A DNA stretch of 64,000 nucleotides from Phenylobacterium sp. (GCF_030651185.1 NZ_JAUSCJ010000039.1:62001-126000), one strand, 5' to 3'. Shown: positions 34,525-43,466, counted from the stretch's first letter. The notes: a model not told the origin generated them from the sequence alone. Numbers and translations are program-made.

Positions 34525-35627
34525 TCGGCGGCTTCCTTCATCGCGGCGGCGCGCTCGGCATAGTCGCGGCGCTGGCGGCGGATCAGTTGCAGGTCGGCCT
34601 GGAAGTCGACGTAGTGCGGCAGTTTCAGGTGCTGCACGAAGCCGGAGGCCTCCACATTGTCGGAGTGGTAGAGGACGAATTCCTCGTCCTGGCAGGGGGC
34701 CGAAGCCTCACCGGCGGCCGCGTCCCGCAGGGCCCGGTCGACGATGGCCATGGACATCGCCTTGCGCTCGCAGTGGCCGAAGGTCAGGCCGTAGCCGCGG
34801 GCGAACTGCGGGGCGGTGTCGACGCCGCCGCCGTAGGTGGAGATCATCTGGCATTCGGTCAGGGTCAGGTCGCCGATCTCGATGGCGAAGCCCAGTTCGT
34901 CGGGGATGAACTCCACGGCCACCTCACCCAGGCGGATCTCGGCGCAGAGCGGGTGGGTCGAGCCCCAGCCGCGTTGCGAGGAGTAGGCGAGGCTGAGCAG
35001 GAAGCCCTCGTCGCCACGGGCGAGCGCCTGCAGGCGCTGGTCCCGGCCGGCCGGGAAGGCCATCGGCTCGCGCGTCAGGTCGAAGGGCGCGGGCGCCCCG
35101 TCGGTCTGGGTGTCGGGCTCCAGCAGGTCCTCATGGGCGAAGACCGAGGCGATGGTGGCCATCGGATAGGCCTGGGCTTCCTCGGCCTCCAGGGCGCCCT
35201 CCACCGGGGTTTCGCCGTTGGCGGCCAGGGTGAAGTCCAGCAGGCGGTGAGTGTAGTCGAAGGTCGGGCCAAGCACCTGGCCGCCAGGGATGTCCTTGAA
35301 GGCCGCCGAGATGCGCCGACGCACGGCCATCTGCCCGGTCTCCAGGGGCAGGGAGGCGCCGAAGCGGGGCAGGGTGGTGCGGTAGGCCCGCGTCAGGAAG
35401 ATGGCTTCCGGCAGGTCGCCGCGCGCCTGTTTCACCGCCAGGGCCGCGAGGTCGCGGTCATAGCAGGACCCCTCGCTCATCACCCGGTCGACGGAGAGCG
35501 AGAGCTGCTCGCGGATCTGATCGGTCTCGATCTCCGGGATGGCGACGTCGCCGCGGCGATCCTCGGCGAGCCAGCGGTGGGCGTTGGTGATCGCCCGCTC
35601 GCCGCCCTTAACTGCCACATAGGCCAT
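34521..35627 (-). CDS. phnI: C-P lyase complex subunit PhnI
   Basis: 368 aa, the nucleosidase/phosphonate-transfer subunit that swaps adenine of ATP for the phosphonate together with PhnG, H and L. The start MAYVAVKGGERAI is highly conserved. LSYSSQRGWGSTHPLCAEIR and the C-terminal SDNVEASGFVQHLKLPHYVDFQ are family stretches. One base separates it from phnH, and ATGA joins it to phnJ. Confidence 0.95.
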   Translation of the reverse strand: MAYVAVKGGERAITNAHRWLAEDRRGDVAIPEIETDQIREQLSLSVDRVMSEGSCYDRDLAALAVKQARGDLPEAIFLTRAYRTTLPRFGASLPLETGQMAVRRRISAAFKDIPGGQVLGPTFDYTHRLLDFTLAANGETPVEGALEAEEAQAYPMATIASVFAHEDLLEPDTQTDGAPAPFDLTREPMAFPAGRDQRLQALARGDEGFLLSLAYSSQRGWGSTHPLCAEIRLGEVAVEFIPDELGFAIEIGDLTLTECQMISTYGGGVDTAPQFARGYGLTFGHCERKAMSMAIVDRALRDAAAGEASAPCQDEEFVLYHSDNVEASGFVQHLKLPHYVDFQADLQLIRRQRRDYAERAAAMKEAAE

Positions 35628-35628
35628 G

Positions 35629-36243
35629 TCAGTCTCCCTTGATGGTGATGCGCGTCGAGCGCGGCAGCGCGGTCACGCGGTCGCCGGCGACGAAGATGAA
35701 GTCGACGCCGAACTGGAATTGTTCGTGGTTGGCCTGGACCTGCGCCCAGAAGCCGTCGGGCAGGCCGGCCAGGGAGAGCGGCATTTCCGTCTTGATCCCG
35801 GGGCCGGTGAGCACGACCTGCGGTCCGCCCTCCAGGGACGGTAGCTGGATGACCAGGGTCGTGGAGCGGTCGGGATACTTGGCGTCGCCCATGTTGAAGG
35901 CGGCGACCGGCGGCGCCGAGGCCAGGTCGGTGACCAGGGCGAAGGCGGCGGCCATCGGGTCCTGGGTCAGCGGCGGGCCGCAATGGAACCGGATCCAACC
36001 TTCGGCCAGCCCGCCCCGCAGGCTTGGATCGAGCCAGATGCGGGTCTCGAAGTCGAACAGGGTGAGCGCCACGGCGCCCGCGGCGCGGTCCAGGCCCTGG
36101 GGCGCGTCGGGCGCGAAGCCGAGGTCATGGATGACGCCCGGCCGGGCCATGGCTTCCATCACCTTGCGGAAGACGGCCTGGCTGCCCCGGGTGGGGTCGG
36201 GAAAGGCCGGGGCGATATCGGCGAGATCGAGCAGGGCGGACAT
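35629..36243 (-). CDS. phnH: C-P lyase complex subunit PhnH
   Basis: 204 aa subunit of the PhnGHIJ core complex. Typical stretches are AFPDPTRGSQAVFRKVMEAM, ATLTLFDFETRIW-like ALTLFDFETRIWLD and GDAKYPDRSTTLVIQLPSL. No cofactor motif, as expected. It overlaps phnG by one base. Confidence 0.93.
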   Translation of the reverse strand: MSALLDLADIAPAFPDPTRGSQAVFRKVMEAMARPGVIHDLGFAPDAPQGLDRAAGAVALTLFDFETRIWLDPSLRGGLAEGWIRFHCGPPLTQDPMAAAFALVTDLASAPPVAAFNMGDAKYPDRSTTLVIQLPSLEGGPQVVLTGPGIKTEMPLSLAGLPDGFWAQVQANHEQFQFGVDFIFVAGDRVTALPRSTRITIKGD

Positions 36244-36713
36244 CAGCCGGGGCTCCGGGTGCGGACCATGGTGAAGAAGTCGACCTTGGTGGCGGCGGCC
36301 TTGCGGGCGGCGGTGTCGCGGCGCTCGTCCTGGGTGCGGGCCAGCTTGGCGATCACGGCGCCTTCGACGGAGGGGCGCAGGTCGGCCGATTGCATCATGG
36401 CGTCCACCGCCGCGGCGATCTCGGCGTGCTTGCGGTCGCGGCCGGCGACGTAGCCGATTCCGGTCTCACCACTCTCGAGCCGCACCGCGGCGCGGGTCAC
36501 GGTCATTTCGCCCAGATTGAAGGCGTCGCCCGTGCCGCCCATCCGGCCGCGCACCAGGACCATGCCGATCTCGGGGCTGCGAAGCGCGCGGTACTCGGGT
36601 CGCGCGGTCAGGCCGTCCCAGGCCGCCATGACCTCCTTCGGCTGCGCCTTGGCGAGGATCGAGAGCCAGCGCCGGCGCTCGGGCGCCGCCTCGACAACTG
36701 GTTGGGCCGCCAT
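36243..36713 (-). CDS. phnG: C-P lyase complex subunit PhnG
   Basis: 156 aa, first gene of the minus-strand phnGHIJKLM-DUF1045 operon. RRRWLSILAKAQPKEVMAAW and the C-terminal GRDRKHAEIAAAVDAM region match PhnG. I place the start at ATG 36713; the frame extends upstream without support. Divergent from phnF, with a 166-base shared control region. Confidence 0.9.
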   Translation of the reverse strand: MAAQPVVEAAPERRRWLSILAKAQPKEVMAAWDGLTARPEYRALRSPEIGMVLVRGRMGGTGDAFNLGEMTVTRAAVRLESGETGIGYVAGRDRKHAEIAAAVDAMMQSADLRPSVEGAVIAKLARTQDERRDTAARKAAATKVDFFTMVRTRSPG

Positions 36714-36822
36714 CGATAATCTCCGACAAATAAGCAGGTTGTTGTATTCGCTTAAGTCGAGTGTTAGGTGAGTAGAAGTGTTACGGCAACAATCCAATGA
36801 TGAAGGTTCTTTGACGTCAATA

Positions 36823-36837
36823 AAACTTGTCTAGTTT
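36823..36837. promoter_or_regulatory. Candidate PhnF operator in phnG-phnF intergenic region
   Basis: AAACTTGTCTAGTTT is an inverted repeat (AAACT-N5-AGTTT) containing the TTGTCTAG core reminiscent of HutC-subfamily GntR operators. A palindromic TTGACGTCAA (36811-36820) is adjacent and could serve as a -35 on either strand. No strong -10 is seen. Confidence 0.35.
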
Positions 36838-36879
36838 GATGTCGCAAGACTGATAAGAGTGGCTGCTACGAAGGTCGTC

Positions 36880-37587
36880 ATGGCCCTCTGGCGCACGATC
36901 TCACAGTCCTTGGAACGCCAGATTCTGGCGCGGGAGCTGACGCCCGGCGACAAGCTGCCGACGGAATTCGAGCTCTCCCGACAGTTCATGGTCAATCGCC
37001 ATACGGTCCGCCGCGCGCTCTCCGACCTGCAGGAAAAGGGCATCGTGGAATCGACCCAGGGTCGGGGCAGCTATGTCCGTCGGCCCTCGGCTCCGATGCA
37101 GTTGCAACGGCGCCCGCGATTTTCCGATCACGTCCGCGAACGGGGCCGCATTCCGCGCACCGAGACCCTGAAGCTGACGACGCGAGCCTCGGACTCCAAG
37201 GTCGCGGCCCAGCTCGGCATCCGGGTCGGCCAGCCGGTGATCTATCTGGAGCGCTGCCGGTTCATCGACGACGAGCCCACCGGCATCAGCCAGCACCATT
37301 TCAGCCATGACCGGTTTCCGACCTTCATCGAGATGTACCGGAGCCGGGGATCGATCACCCAGACCCTGATCGACTCCGGCATCCCCGACTACACCCGCCG
37401 GCGGACCGCCATCTCCGCGAGGCTGCCCACCGCCGAGGAGGCCGAGCAGCTGCGCATTCCGCGGCACGTGCCCCTGCTGGTGCACCGCTATCTCAACATC
37501 GACGGCCTGGGTCGGCCCCTGGAGTACGGGATCTCCCGCTCCACGACCGAGGTGGTGATCGATTTCCCCGATCCAGAGCGGCCCTGA
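36880..37587 (+). CDS. phnF: Phosphonate regulator PhnF (GntR/HutC family)
   Basis: 235 aa. The GntR winged helix is at residues ~5-72 (LTPGDKLPTEFELSRQFMVNRHTVRRAL; GRGSYVRR) and a UTRA ligand domain at ~90-230. ATG 36880 has GAAGG five bases upstream; GTG 36859 would add seven residues. It is divergent from phnGHIJKLM and leads an operon with the second phnM, so it probably represses both. Confidence 0.9.
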   Translation: MALWRTISQSLERQILARELTPGDKLPTEFELSRQFMVNRHTVRRALSDLQEKGIVESTQGRGSYVRRPSAPMQLQRRPRFSDHVRERGRIPRTETLKLTTRASDSKVAAQLGIRVGQPVIYLERCRFIDDEPTGISQHHFSHDRFPTFIEMYRSRGSITQTLIDSGIPDYTRRRTAISARLPTAEEAEQLRIPRHVPLLVHRYLNIDGLGRPLEYGISRSTTEVVIDFPDPERP

Positions 37588-37610
37588 TCCGCAGACTGAA
37601 AGGTTCCCTC

Positions 37611-38741
37611 GTGGAGTTCGCTTTTAAAAACGCCCGGGTCGTCACCGCCGACGACAGCTTCCTCGGTTCGGTGCTGATCCGCGATGGCCAGATCGTCGCG
37701 GCCGATCGCGGCGGCTCGGTGGGGGATGACCTGGACGGCGACGTCCTGATGCCCGGCGTCATCGACCTGCACACCGACAACCTGGAAAAGCACTTCTTCC
37801 CGCGTCCCAACATCGACTGGAACCCAGTCTCGGCGGCGGTGACCCATGACGGCTGCTGCCTGTCTGTGGGGGTGACGACGGTGTTTGACAGCCTCAGCAT
37901 CGGCACCTTCAACCCGTCCGTCGCGCGCAATCACGACAACCTGCCCCGGCTGGCCGAGGGGCTGCTGACCGCCCGCAACGGCGGCCTGCTGAAAGGCGAC
38001 CATCGCCTGCACTGGCGCTGCGAGACTCCGGCCGACGACCTTCCGGCGCGGCTGGAACAGCTGGCGAGCCATCCCCTGACCTCGCTGTTCTCGCTGATGG
38101 ACCACACGCCGGGTCAGAGGCAGTACCGCAATATCGAGAAGCACCTGGCCAACTGGGCCGCGAACGGAATGTCCCCCCAGGACATCGATGAGCGCCTGGC
38201 CGGCATCCACGACCGCCAGGGCCGCAACGCGGCCAACAACCGCCGGCTGGTGGCCGAGCTCGCCCGCGCGCGGGGCATCCCGCTGGCCAGCCATGACGAC
38301 GAGGATGTCGAGCACGTCGACGAGGCCGCCGACCTGGGCGCCACGGTCTCGGAATTTCCGGTGACCATCGAGGCCGCCCGCCGCGCCAAGGAACGCGGCA
38401 TGATCGTGGTGATGGGGGGGCCCAACCTGATCCGCGGCGGCTCCTACTCCGGAAATGTCCCAGCCTCCGAGCTCGCTGAAGCTGACCTGCTGGACGCCTT
38501 CGCCTCCGACTATGTGCCCCGCAGCCTGATTGAGTGCGCCTTCGCCCTCACGGAGGCGCCCTTCAACTGGAGCCTGGCGCGCGCCGTCGCCCTGGTGACG
38601 CAGGCGCCGGCCCGGGCCGCCCAACTCCACGACCGCGGCGTCATCGCGACCGGGCGCCGGGCCGACCTGATCCGGGTCAGCACCCGCGGCGGCCTGCCGG
38701 TGGTGCGGGGCGTCTGGGTCGAGGGTCAGCGCGCCGCCTGA
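37611..38741 (+). CDS. phnM: PhnM-family diphosphatase (copy 2)
   Basis: 376 aa amidohydrolase, clearly PhnM: DLHTDNLEKH, MDHTPGQRQ, SHDDEDVEHVDEA and GGPNLIRGGSYSG are all present. It is diverged from copy 1 in the same cluster but keeps every metal motif, so both may be active. GTG 37611 has AAAGG upstream. It is 23 bases after phnF and 6 before the EEP-family gene. Confidence 0.92.
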   Translation: MEFAFKNARVVTADDSFLGSVLIRDGQIVAADRGGSVGDDLDGDVLMPGVIDLHTDNLEKHFFPRPNIDWNPVSAAVTHDGCCLSVGVTTVFDSLSIGTFNPSVARNHDNLPRLAEGLLTARNGGLLKGDHRLHWRCETPADDLPARLEQLASHPLTSLFSLMDHTPGQRQYRNIEKHLANWAANGMSPQDIDERLAGIHDRQGRNAANNRRLVAELARARGIPLASHDDEDVEHVDEAADLGATVSEFPVTIEAARRAKERGMIVVMGGPNLIRGGSYSGNVPASELAEADLLDAFASDYVPRSLIECAFALTEAPFNWSLARAVALVTQAPARAAQLHDRGVIATGRRADLIRVSTRGGLPVVRGVWVEGQRAA

Positions 38742-38747
38742 GGCGCC

Positions 38748-39467
38748 GTGCGCATCGTCACCCTCAACACCTGGAAGAACGAGGGCCACTATCTCCGCCG
38801 CCTGGAGCTGATGGGCGACGGATTGCAGGAATTGGCGCCTGACATCGTCTGCCTGCAGGAGTGCTTCGCCGCCGAAGGTTTCGACACCGCCGGCTGGCTG
38901 GCGTCGAAACTCGGCCTCGTCGCCCATCAGGCTCCGTCTCGACGCAAGGTCCGCACGCAACAGGGCCGCGACCTCGACAGCACCTCGGGCCTGGCGATCC
39001 TGGCCCGCGCGCAGGGCCTTGCCGACCGTCTCGACCTGGCTAGCCATCCCGCCGACGGCGACCGCATCGCCCAACGCCTGGACCTGGAGGTCGAGGGTCG
39101 GCCGTTGCGCATCCTCAACCTGCACCTGACACATCTGCGCAGGGCCGATGCGCTGCGCGCGCAGCAACTCGCCCAGGCGCTGGCCTGGGCCGGGGAGGGG
39201 CTGGCGGGCGGACTGGTGGTGGCCGGTGACCTCAACGCAGGCGCCGCCGACGCGGCCCTTGCGCCCCTGAGGCTCAGGCCGCGCCCACCCACCCTGCAGG
39301 GCGCGCGGGTCGGCGAGGCGCCCGTGGGCCTGGCGGCGATCGACCACTGCGTGCTGCACCGGCCGGGTCCCTGGCGCGAGGCCGCCGCTCTCCGAGGTCT
39401 CGACACCCCCGACGCCGAGGGCTGGTACCCCAGCGACCACGCCGCCGTCGGGCTGGATCTGGTCTGA
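38748..39467 (+). CDS. Endonuclease/exonuclease/phosphatase-family hydrolase
   Basis: 239 aa EEP-fold protein: TLNTWKNEGH at the start, CLQECF (catalytic Glu), NLHLTHLR, VAGDLNAG and the terminal SDHAAVGLDL (Asp-His). There is no signal peptide, so it is probably cytoplasmic. In an operon with phnF and phnM2, it is a second candidate for the phosphodiesterase step that PhnP performs elsewhere. The GTG start at 38748 lies 6 bases after phnM2. Confidence 0.85.
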   Translation: MRIVTLNTWKNEGHYLRRLELMGDGLQELAPDIVCLQECFAAEGFDTAGWLASKLGLVAHQAPSRRKVRTQQGRDLDSTSGLAILARAQGLADRLDLASHPADGDRIAQRLDLEVEGRPLRILNLHLTHLRRADALRAQQLAQALAWAGEGLAGGLVVAGDLNAGAADAALAPLRLRPRPPTLQGARVGEAPVGLAAIDHCVLHRPGPWREAAALRGLDTPDAEGWYPSDHAAVGLDLV

Positions 39468-39469
39468 CC

Positions 39470-39506
39470 CAAAGAAAAACGCTCCCGCACCGGGATGCGG
39501 GAGCGT
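39470..39506 (-). terminator. Rho-independent terminator reading leftward
   Basis: Perfect 11-bp stem (39479-39489 with 39496-39506) and a 6-base loop. On the minus strand it is followed by TTTTTCTTT. It terminates leftward transcription, the direction of the TonB-receptor gene and of the receptor fossil just upstream, and may also stop the EEP-gene transcript. Confidence 0.85.
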
Positions 39507-39552
39507 GGAGTATTCGACCCGACGCCGCGGAGGACGCCCGGTCGCGGGGATC

Positions 39553-39666
39553 TTAGAAGGTGGCGCGGACGCCGAAGAGGAACTTGCGGCCGAAGCTTTC
39601 GACTTCGTAGGGCCCGTTTTCCTGCTCGTGAACCGCCGGAGGGAAGAAGTGGCCGGCGGGCGCAAG
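39553..39666 (-). pseudogene. C-terminal remnant of a second TonB-dependent receptor
   Basis: Minus-strand translation gives PYEVESFGRKFLFGVRATF and then a TAA stop at 39555-39553, a typical last beta-strand of a TonB-dependent receptor. About 35 residues are recognisable before similarity fades. It lies between the intact receptor stop and the terminator, so the terminator probably belonged to this lost gene. Confidence 0.65.
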
Positions 39667-39761
39667 GGGGATTGCTGCGCCCGCCGCAATGGGATCCGAG
39701 GTCCGTATTCTGCGGAACCTGGGCCTTTCGGCCGCGCACGATCGGGCGCGGTCCCTACCTC

Positions 39762-42341
39762 TTAGTACTTGACGGAGATCGTGGCGCCGTAGGTGCGCGG
39801 ATCGTTGAAGGCCCCCGTCACGCTGCTGGACGGCCGAATGTAGCTGCCGCTGCGGCCGATCAGAAGGTTGGTGTCGAACAGGTTGCGCGCCCAGACGGCC
39901 AGGCTCAGCTTCGCGCCCGAATCGACGAGGGGGATGTCGGTGATCGAAATGCGCCCGTTGAAGATGGCGCCGGTCTCGGTCTTCAGCTGGGGGAGATAGA
40001 TGGTGTTGCCGCTCGCGTCCCTGGTGCCCGTGCTGACGTCGCTCGCTGTGCTGTATTGCCCATCGTTCCAGGCGCCGTCGAGGTGAAGGCGGAGGGTGGC
40101 GTTGTCAAAGATCTCCCGATGGTAGTTGATCGCGCCGGTAACCCGGTTTTGCGGGGTGTAGAGCTGGTGGTAGAGCGTCGGCGTATTCAAGGCATAGCCG
40201 GTCACCACACCTGCGGCGTTGATCTGTGGGCGTGGAACAGGGTCGGTGAATAGCGGCATCGTCACTTCGGCATAGGTATAGCTGCCCGAAATGGTCAGAC
40301 CTTCAAACGGCGCCAGATCGAACTCGGTTTCGACGCCCGAAACCTTGCCTACGCCCTTCATGTTGTAGGTGTCTTCGACCGTGCGGGTGGAGCCGCTCAC
40401 GACAACTAATTGTCCGGTCTTGGGGTCGGTGGCAAAGGTATTGTAGTTGCCGCTGATGTTGTAATAAACGTCCTTGTAGTCACCTTTATAGGCCGCGATG
40501 TTGAAGCGTAGGCGATTGTCAAAGAACTCGCTCTTCAGGCCGATCTCGAACATCGAGACATCTTCCGGGTCCCAGGAAGAATAGGTGATCGAGCGGGAAT
40601 TGAAGCCGCCGGAACGATAGCCGGTGCTCCATTTGCCGTAGACCGATATGTCCGGCGCGATATCGAAGGCGACGTTGACCATGGGATTTACGCGGCGCCA
40701 GCTCTCGCTGCGCTTGATCACACCCTGAACATTTGTCAGCTGACCTGTGGCGTCGGGCAGATAAGGCAGGGTGTTGTTGACCACCAGCAGCTCGCCCTGC
40801 TTGCGATCCTCATTCCAGCGCAGGCCGCCGGTCAAGCGAAGGCGATCCTCGAAGATGGGCGGCGTCCAGGTGGCTTGGCCGTAAATCCCGATGCTTTCCG
40901 TGGTGGCCTGGCTGGCGCGGTCCACACCGATATTGGGGTAGAGCCCCTTCACCAGCGTGGTCTGGCCGGGCTGTCCATAGAAGTTGTTGTAGCTGGTGGC
41001 GCAAGCGGCCGGCGTTGTGATGCAGGCGTTCGGGCCCAGGACCGAGTTGCCAAATGGCGTGTAGACGACCGGCGTGATGCCGGAGGCGATGCCACTGGTG
41101 TCCCAACGCAGGGTGTTGAAGGCCTGGGCCTGGTCAGACGTGCTTTCGTGGAAGTACATGCCGCCCACGATGAAATTCACGCGGCCGACCTCGCCTATCG
41201 CCTGCAGTTCCTCGCTGTATTGATCCTGGTCGAACTGGGCGATGGAAAGACGCTGGAAATTCTGCCCGGCGCCAAGGCTGGCCGTTATCGGCACACCTGT
41301 GGTGCCGGGTTGCGAATACTGGTCCTGGTAGAGATCGCGGTAGGCGGAGATCGACTTCAACGTCAGCCAGGGCGCCACGTCCCAGGCCAGGGTGAGGGCG
41401 TGGCCCCACTGGTCGCCGAGGCTGGGCTGCAAGATCGCGCCGATCGGCGCGACATCGATCCGGCGGGTCGGGACCGAAGACAGCGGCGAGATCGTCACAT
41501 TGTTCGCGGCCTTCAGGGTATAGCCGAAGATGGTGGTATCCTCGGTGTGGCTGATATCGAAGGCGTAGTCGGCGGTGAAATTGGGCGTCGGGGTCCAGCG
41601 GACCTGCGCACGCAGGCCGCGGCGGGCAGCCTCATTCCAGTCGCGCTGGCCGGGCATCGGGTTCTTCACATAGCCGTCATGGGCCTGGATCATGCCGTCC
41701 AACTTGACGGAGAAATCTCGATACTCCGGCAGGTTCAGGTGGAACTGGCTTTCATAGCTGCCGAAGTTGCCGATGCCGCCCACCATCTGCATGCCGAACT
41801 CGCCGGTGGGCTTCTTGGTGGTGATGTTCAGCGCGCCGCCTTCGGTGTTGCGGCCGAACAGCGTGCCCTGCGGTCCCTTCAGGACTTCAATGGCTTGCAG
41901 GTCGTACAGCCCGGCGTCGAGACCCTGCGGGCGGCCGAGATAGACGCCGTCGAGATAGACGCCGATACCTGAGTCAGCCGCAGGCTGATTGGTGTCCTGC
42001 ATGATGCCGACGCCGCGGATGTTGAGGATGATGCTGAACGGGCGGCTGGCGAAGGGCGTCACCGTCAGGCCGGGGGCGGAGCCGTCCTTCAGGTCGGTCA
42101 GTGAATAGATGTGACGGTCTTCGATCGCCTGCTCGCTCACGACCGAAATCGAGATCGGGGTCTTCTGCGCGTCGGTCGCGCGCCGTTCGGCGGTCACGAC
42201 GACCTCGGACAGAGCGGTCGTGCTTTCGGCGTCCGCCGCCTCCGCCGCCCAGGCCGACGAAGCGCCTGACACGGCGATGACCAGAACTGATAGCGCCGCG
42301 CCGCAAAGCGCGGCTTGCCGATGACTGTGCCGAGATTTCAT
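39762..42341 (-). CDS. TonB-dependent receptor
   Basis: 859 aa outer-membrane receptor. The signal peptide is about residues 1-32, followed by the plug domain (SEVVVTAERRATDAQKTPIS; VLKGPQGTLFGRNTEGGALN) and a 22-strand barrel ending in YGATISVKY. The substrate is unknown; proximity to the phn genes allows the guess of an organophosphorus compound or a siderophore-like ligand. No plug-lock or FecR partner is adjacent. Codon use is less extreme in GC than its phn neighbours. Confidence 0.9.
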   Translation of the reverse strand: MKSRHSHRQAALCGAALSVLVIAVSGASSAWAAEAADAESTTALSEVVVTAERRATDAQKTPISISVVSEQAIEDRHIYSLTDLKDGSAPGLTVTPFASRPFSIILNIRGVGIMQDTNQPAADSGIGVYLDGVYLGRPQGLDAGLYDLQAIEVLKGPQGTLFGRNTEGGALNITTKKPTGEFGMQMVGGIGNFGSYESQFHLNLPEYRDFSVKLDGMIQAHDGYVKNPMPGQRDWNEAARRGLRAQVRWTPTPNFTADYAFDISHTEDTTIFGYTLKAANNVTISPLSSVPTRRIDVAPIGAILQPSLGDQWGHALTLAWDVAPWLTLKSISAYRDLYQDQYSQPGTTGVPITASLGAGQNFQRLSIAQFDQDQYSEELQAIGEVGRVNFIVGGMYFHESTSDQAQAFNTLRWDTSGIASGITPVVYTPFGNSVLGPNACITTPAACATSYNNFYGQPGQTTLVKGLYPNIGVDRASQATTESIGIYGQATWTPPIFEDRLRLTGGLRWNEDRKQGELLVVNNTLPYLPDATGQLTNVQGVIKRSESWRRVNPMVNVAFDIAPDISVYGKWSTGYRSGGFNSRSITYSSWDPEDVSMFEIGLKSEFFDNRLRFNIAAYKGDYKDVYYNISGNYNTFATDPKTGQLVVVSGSTRTVEDTYNMKGVGKVSGVETEFDLAPFEGLTISGSYTYAEVTMPLFTDPVPRPQINAAGVVTGYALNTPTLYHQLYTPQNRVTGAINYHREIFDNATLRLHLDGAWNDGQYSTASDVSTGTRDASGNTIYLPQLKTETGAIFNGRISITDIPLVDSGAKLSLAVWARNLFDTNLLIGRSGSYIRPSSSVTGAFNDPRTYGATISVKY

Positions 42342-42725
42342 GTTGACCCCTCCGATGAGGGGGTCGGTCTAGGCGGGCCGCGATTCGGTTAGGTCACGCT
42401 GGCGAGAAACATTGGTGATCGCTCCGCAACTTGTCGAAAAGCCCGGCCGGCCCCGCAGAGGGCCGCCACGATTGTCGGGACCACCTAAGAGTGGTCTGTC
42501 CAGCTGGTTGATATTCCACCTTTTGGCGAAAAGCGCCAACTTAGCTCCACCACGTGGGAGTGGCCCAGAAGGTTGGCTCCACTACTTAAGACTGGCCGCG
42601 TCGCCACGAAGCGGACCGTTCGGACGGCCGGAGAGGGTGGTTAGCGGACCCAGGCTGACGCTTCGTTTGGGGCTTCCGCTGCTGCGCTTACGATGTTGGT
42701 ATCTGATGAACCAGCGGGACCTGCC

Positions 42726-43145
42726 ATGACAATTCGGACTGCCCAGTGTGCGTGTCGCGCGTGCGTAGTTGAGGTTGAGGGCGAGCCGGTTAGCAGCGGG
42801 CTTTGTAGCTGCGACAATTGCAAACGGCGTACGGGCGCCCCGTTCGGGTGGTCGGTCTACTTCCAAGATGAACAGGTCAGGAGGGTGGATGGTCCGCTGG
42901 CGGTTCTCGAAGGCTTCGGCAAACGCTGGTTCTGCTCGAAGTGCGGTTCAACCATCTATTGGAGGTCGTTCGGAGCGTGGAGGCCCGGTCAGACCGGTTT
43001 TGCCGGAGGCTGCTTCGCCGATCCGACGCTGCCGGTTCCCACCATTGCGGTACGCTGCGCGCAAGGCATGCCGTGGATTACGTATCCCGACGGCTGCGCA
43101 GTATTCAATGATATGCCTCCTGTCCCTCCACCTTCGCTCTCCTGA
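42726..43145 (+). CDS. GFA (glutathione-dependent formaldehyde-activating) family protein
   Basis: 139 aa, zinc-binding fold with CACRACVVEVEG, CSCDNCKRRTGAPFG and CSKCGSTIYW, the cysteine pattern of GFA/CENP-V proteins. Most members are carbon-sulfur lyase-like but unassigned. ATG 42726 is preferred over an upstream start at 42693. It is bracketed by inverted IS21-like repeats, so it may be a passenger gene. Confidence 0.85.
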   Translation: MTIRTAQCACRACVVEVEGEPVSSGLCSCDNCKRRTGAPFGWSVYFQDEQVRRVDGPLAVLEGFGKRWFCSKCGSTIYWRSFGAWRPGQTGFAGGCFADPTLPVPTIAVRCAQGMPWITYPDGCAVFNDMPPVPPPSLS

Positions 43146-43167
43146 GTGTCCGCGATGGGTGGTGGGC

Positions 43168-43365
43168 TCAACTGATCGCTGCAACATACTCGGCGAAGGT
43201 CTCTGCTGGTGTTCGGTAGAGCAAGGTCTTTCTGGGCCGTTCGTTGAGCTGGCGGGCGATGGCGCTGAGCTGGGCTTGGCTGTGCACAGACAGGTCGGTC
43301 CCGTGGGGCAGGTACTGGCGCAGAAGGCGGTTGGTGTTTTCGTTGGAGCCGCGCTGCCACGCTGC
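43168..43365 (-). pseudogene. IS30-family transposase C-terminal fragment
   Basis: Minus-strand translation shows [20 protein letters not shown], then [16 protein letters not shown], the conserved end of IS30 transposases with the catalytic Glu region. Everything upstream of WQRG is missing, so it is about 65 residues of a ~330-residue protein. Confidence 0.85.
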
Positions 43366-43433
43366 ACATGCCATGTGACTCACTCTCAAGTGGGAAAAGT
43401 CCCATTCTTAAGTGGTCCCGATAACGATCTGGC

Positions 43434-43466
43434 GGTGCTGTCAGTCCAGGGTCAGCTTGTCTCCGG
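43434..43466 (+). mobile_element. Solo IS6-type left end
   Basis: GGTGCTGTCAGTCCAGGG onward, continuing to TCTCCGG, matches the left ends of the IS6 elements at 46524 and 58119. It begins 10 bases after the IS21-like right end and is not followed by its own transposase. Confidence 0.65.

Larger units (their letters stand above)
42472..43424. mobile_element. IS21-like terminal repeats enclosing GFA gene and IS30 fragment
   Basis: The left end carries CGGGACCACCTAAGAGTGG (42476-42494). The right end carries its inverted counterpart (43402-43420), 17 of 19 bases identical. Related motifs of the form CCAC-n-TAAGA-n-TGG recur inside both ends (near 42547, 42580 and 43380). Multiple terminal repeats of this kind resemble IS21-family ends. 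No istA/istB gene remains, so this is a dead or internally replaced element. No target duplication is evident. Confidence 0.45.

Noticed and set aside
39495..40253. 252-residue plus-strand ORF across the receptor 3' end
   Set aside because: Antisense to the TonB receptor and its fossil; no family features.
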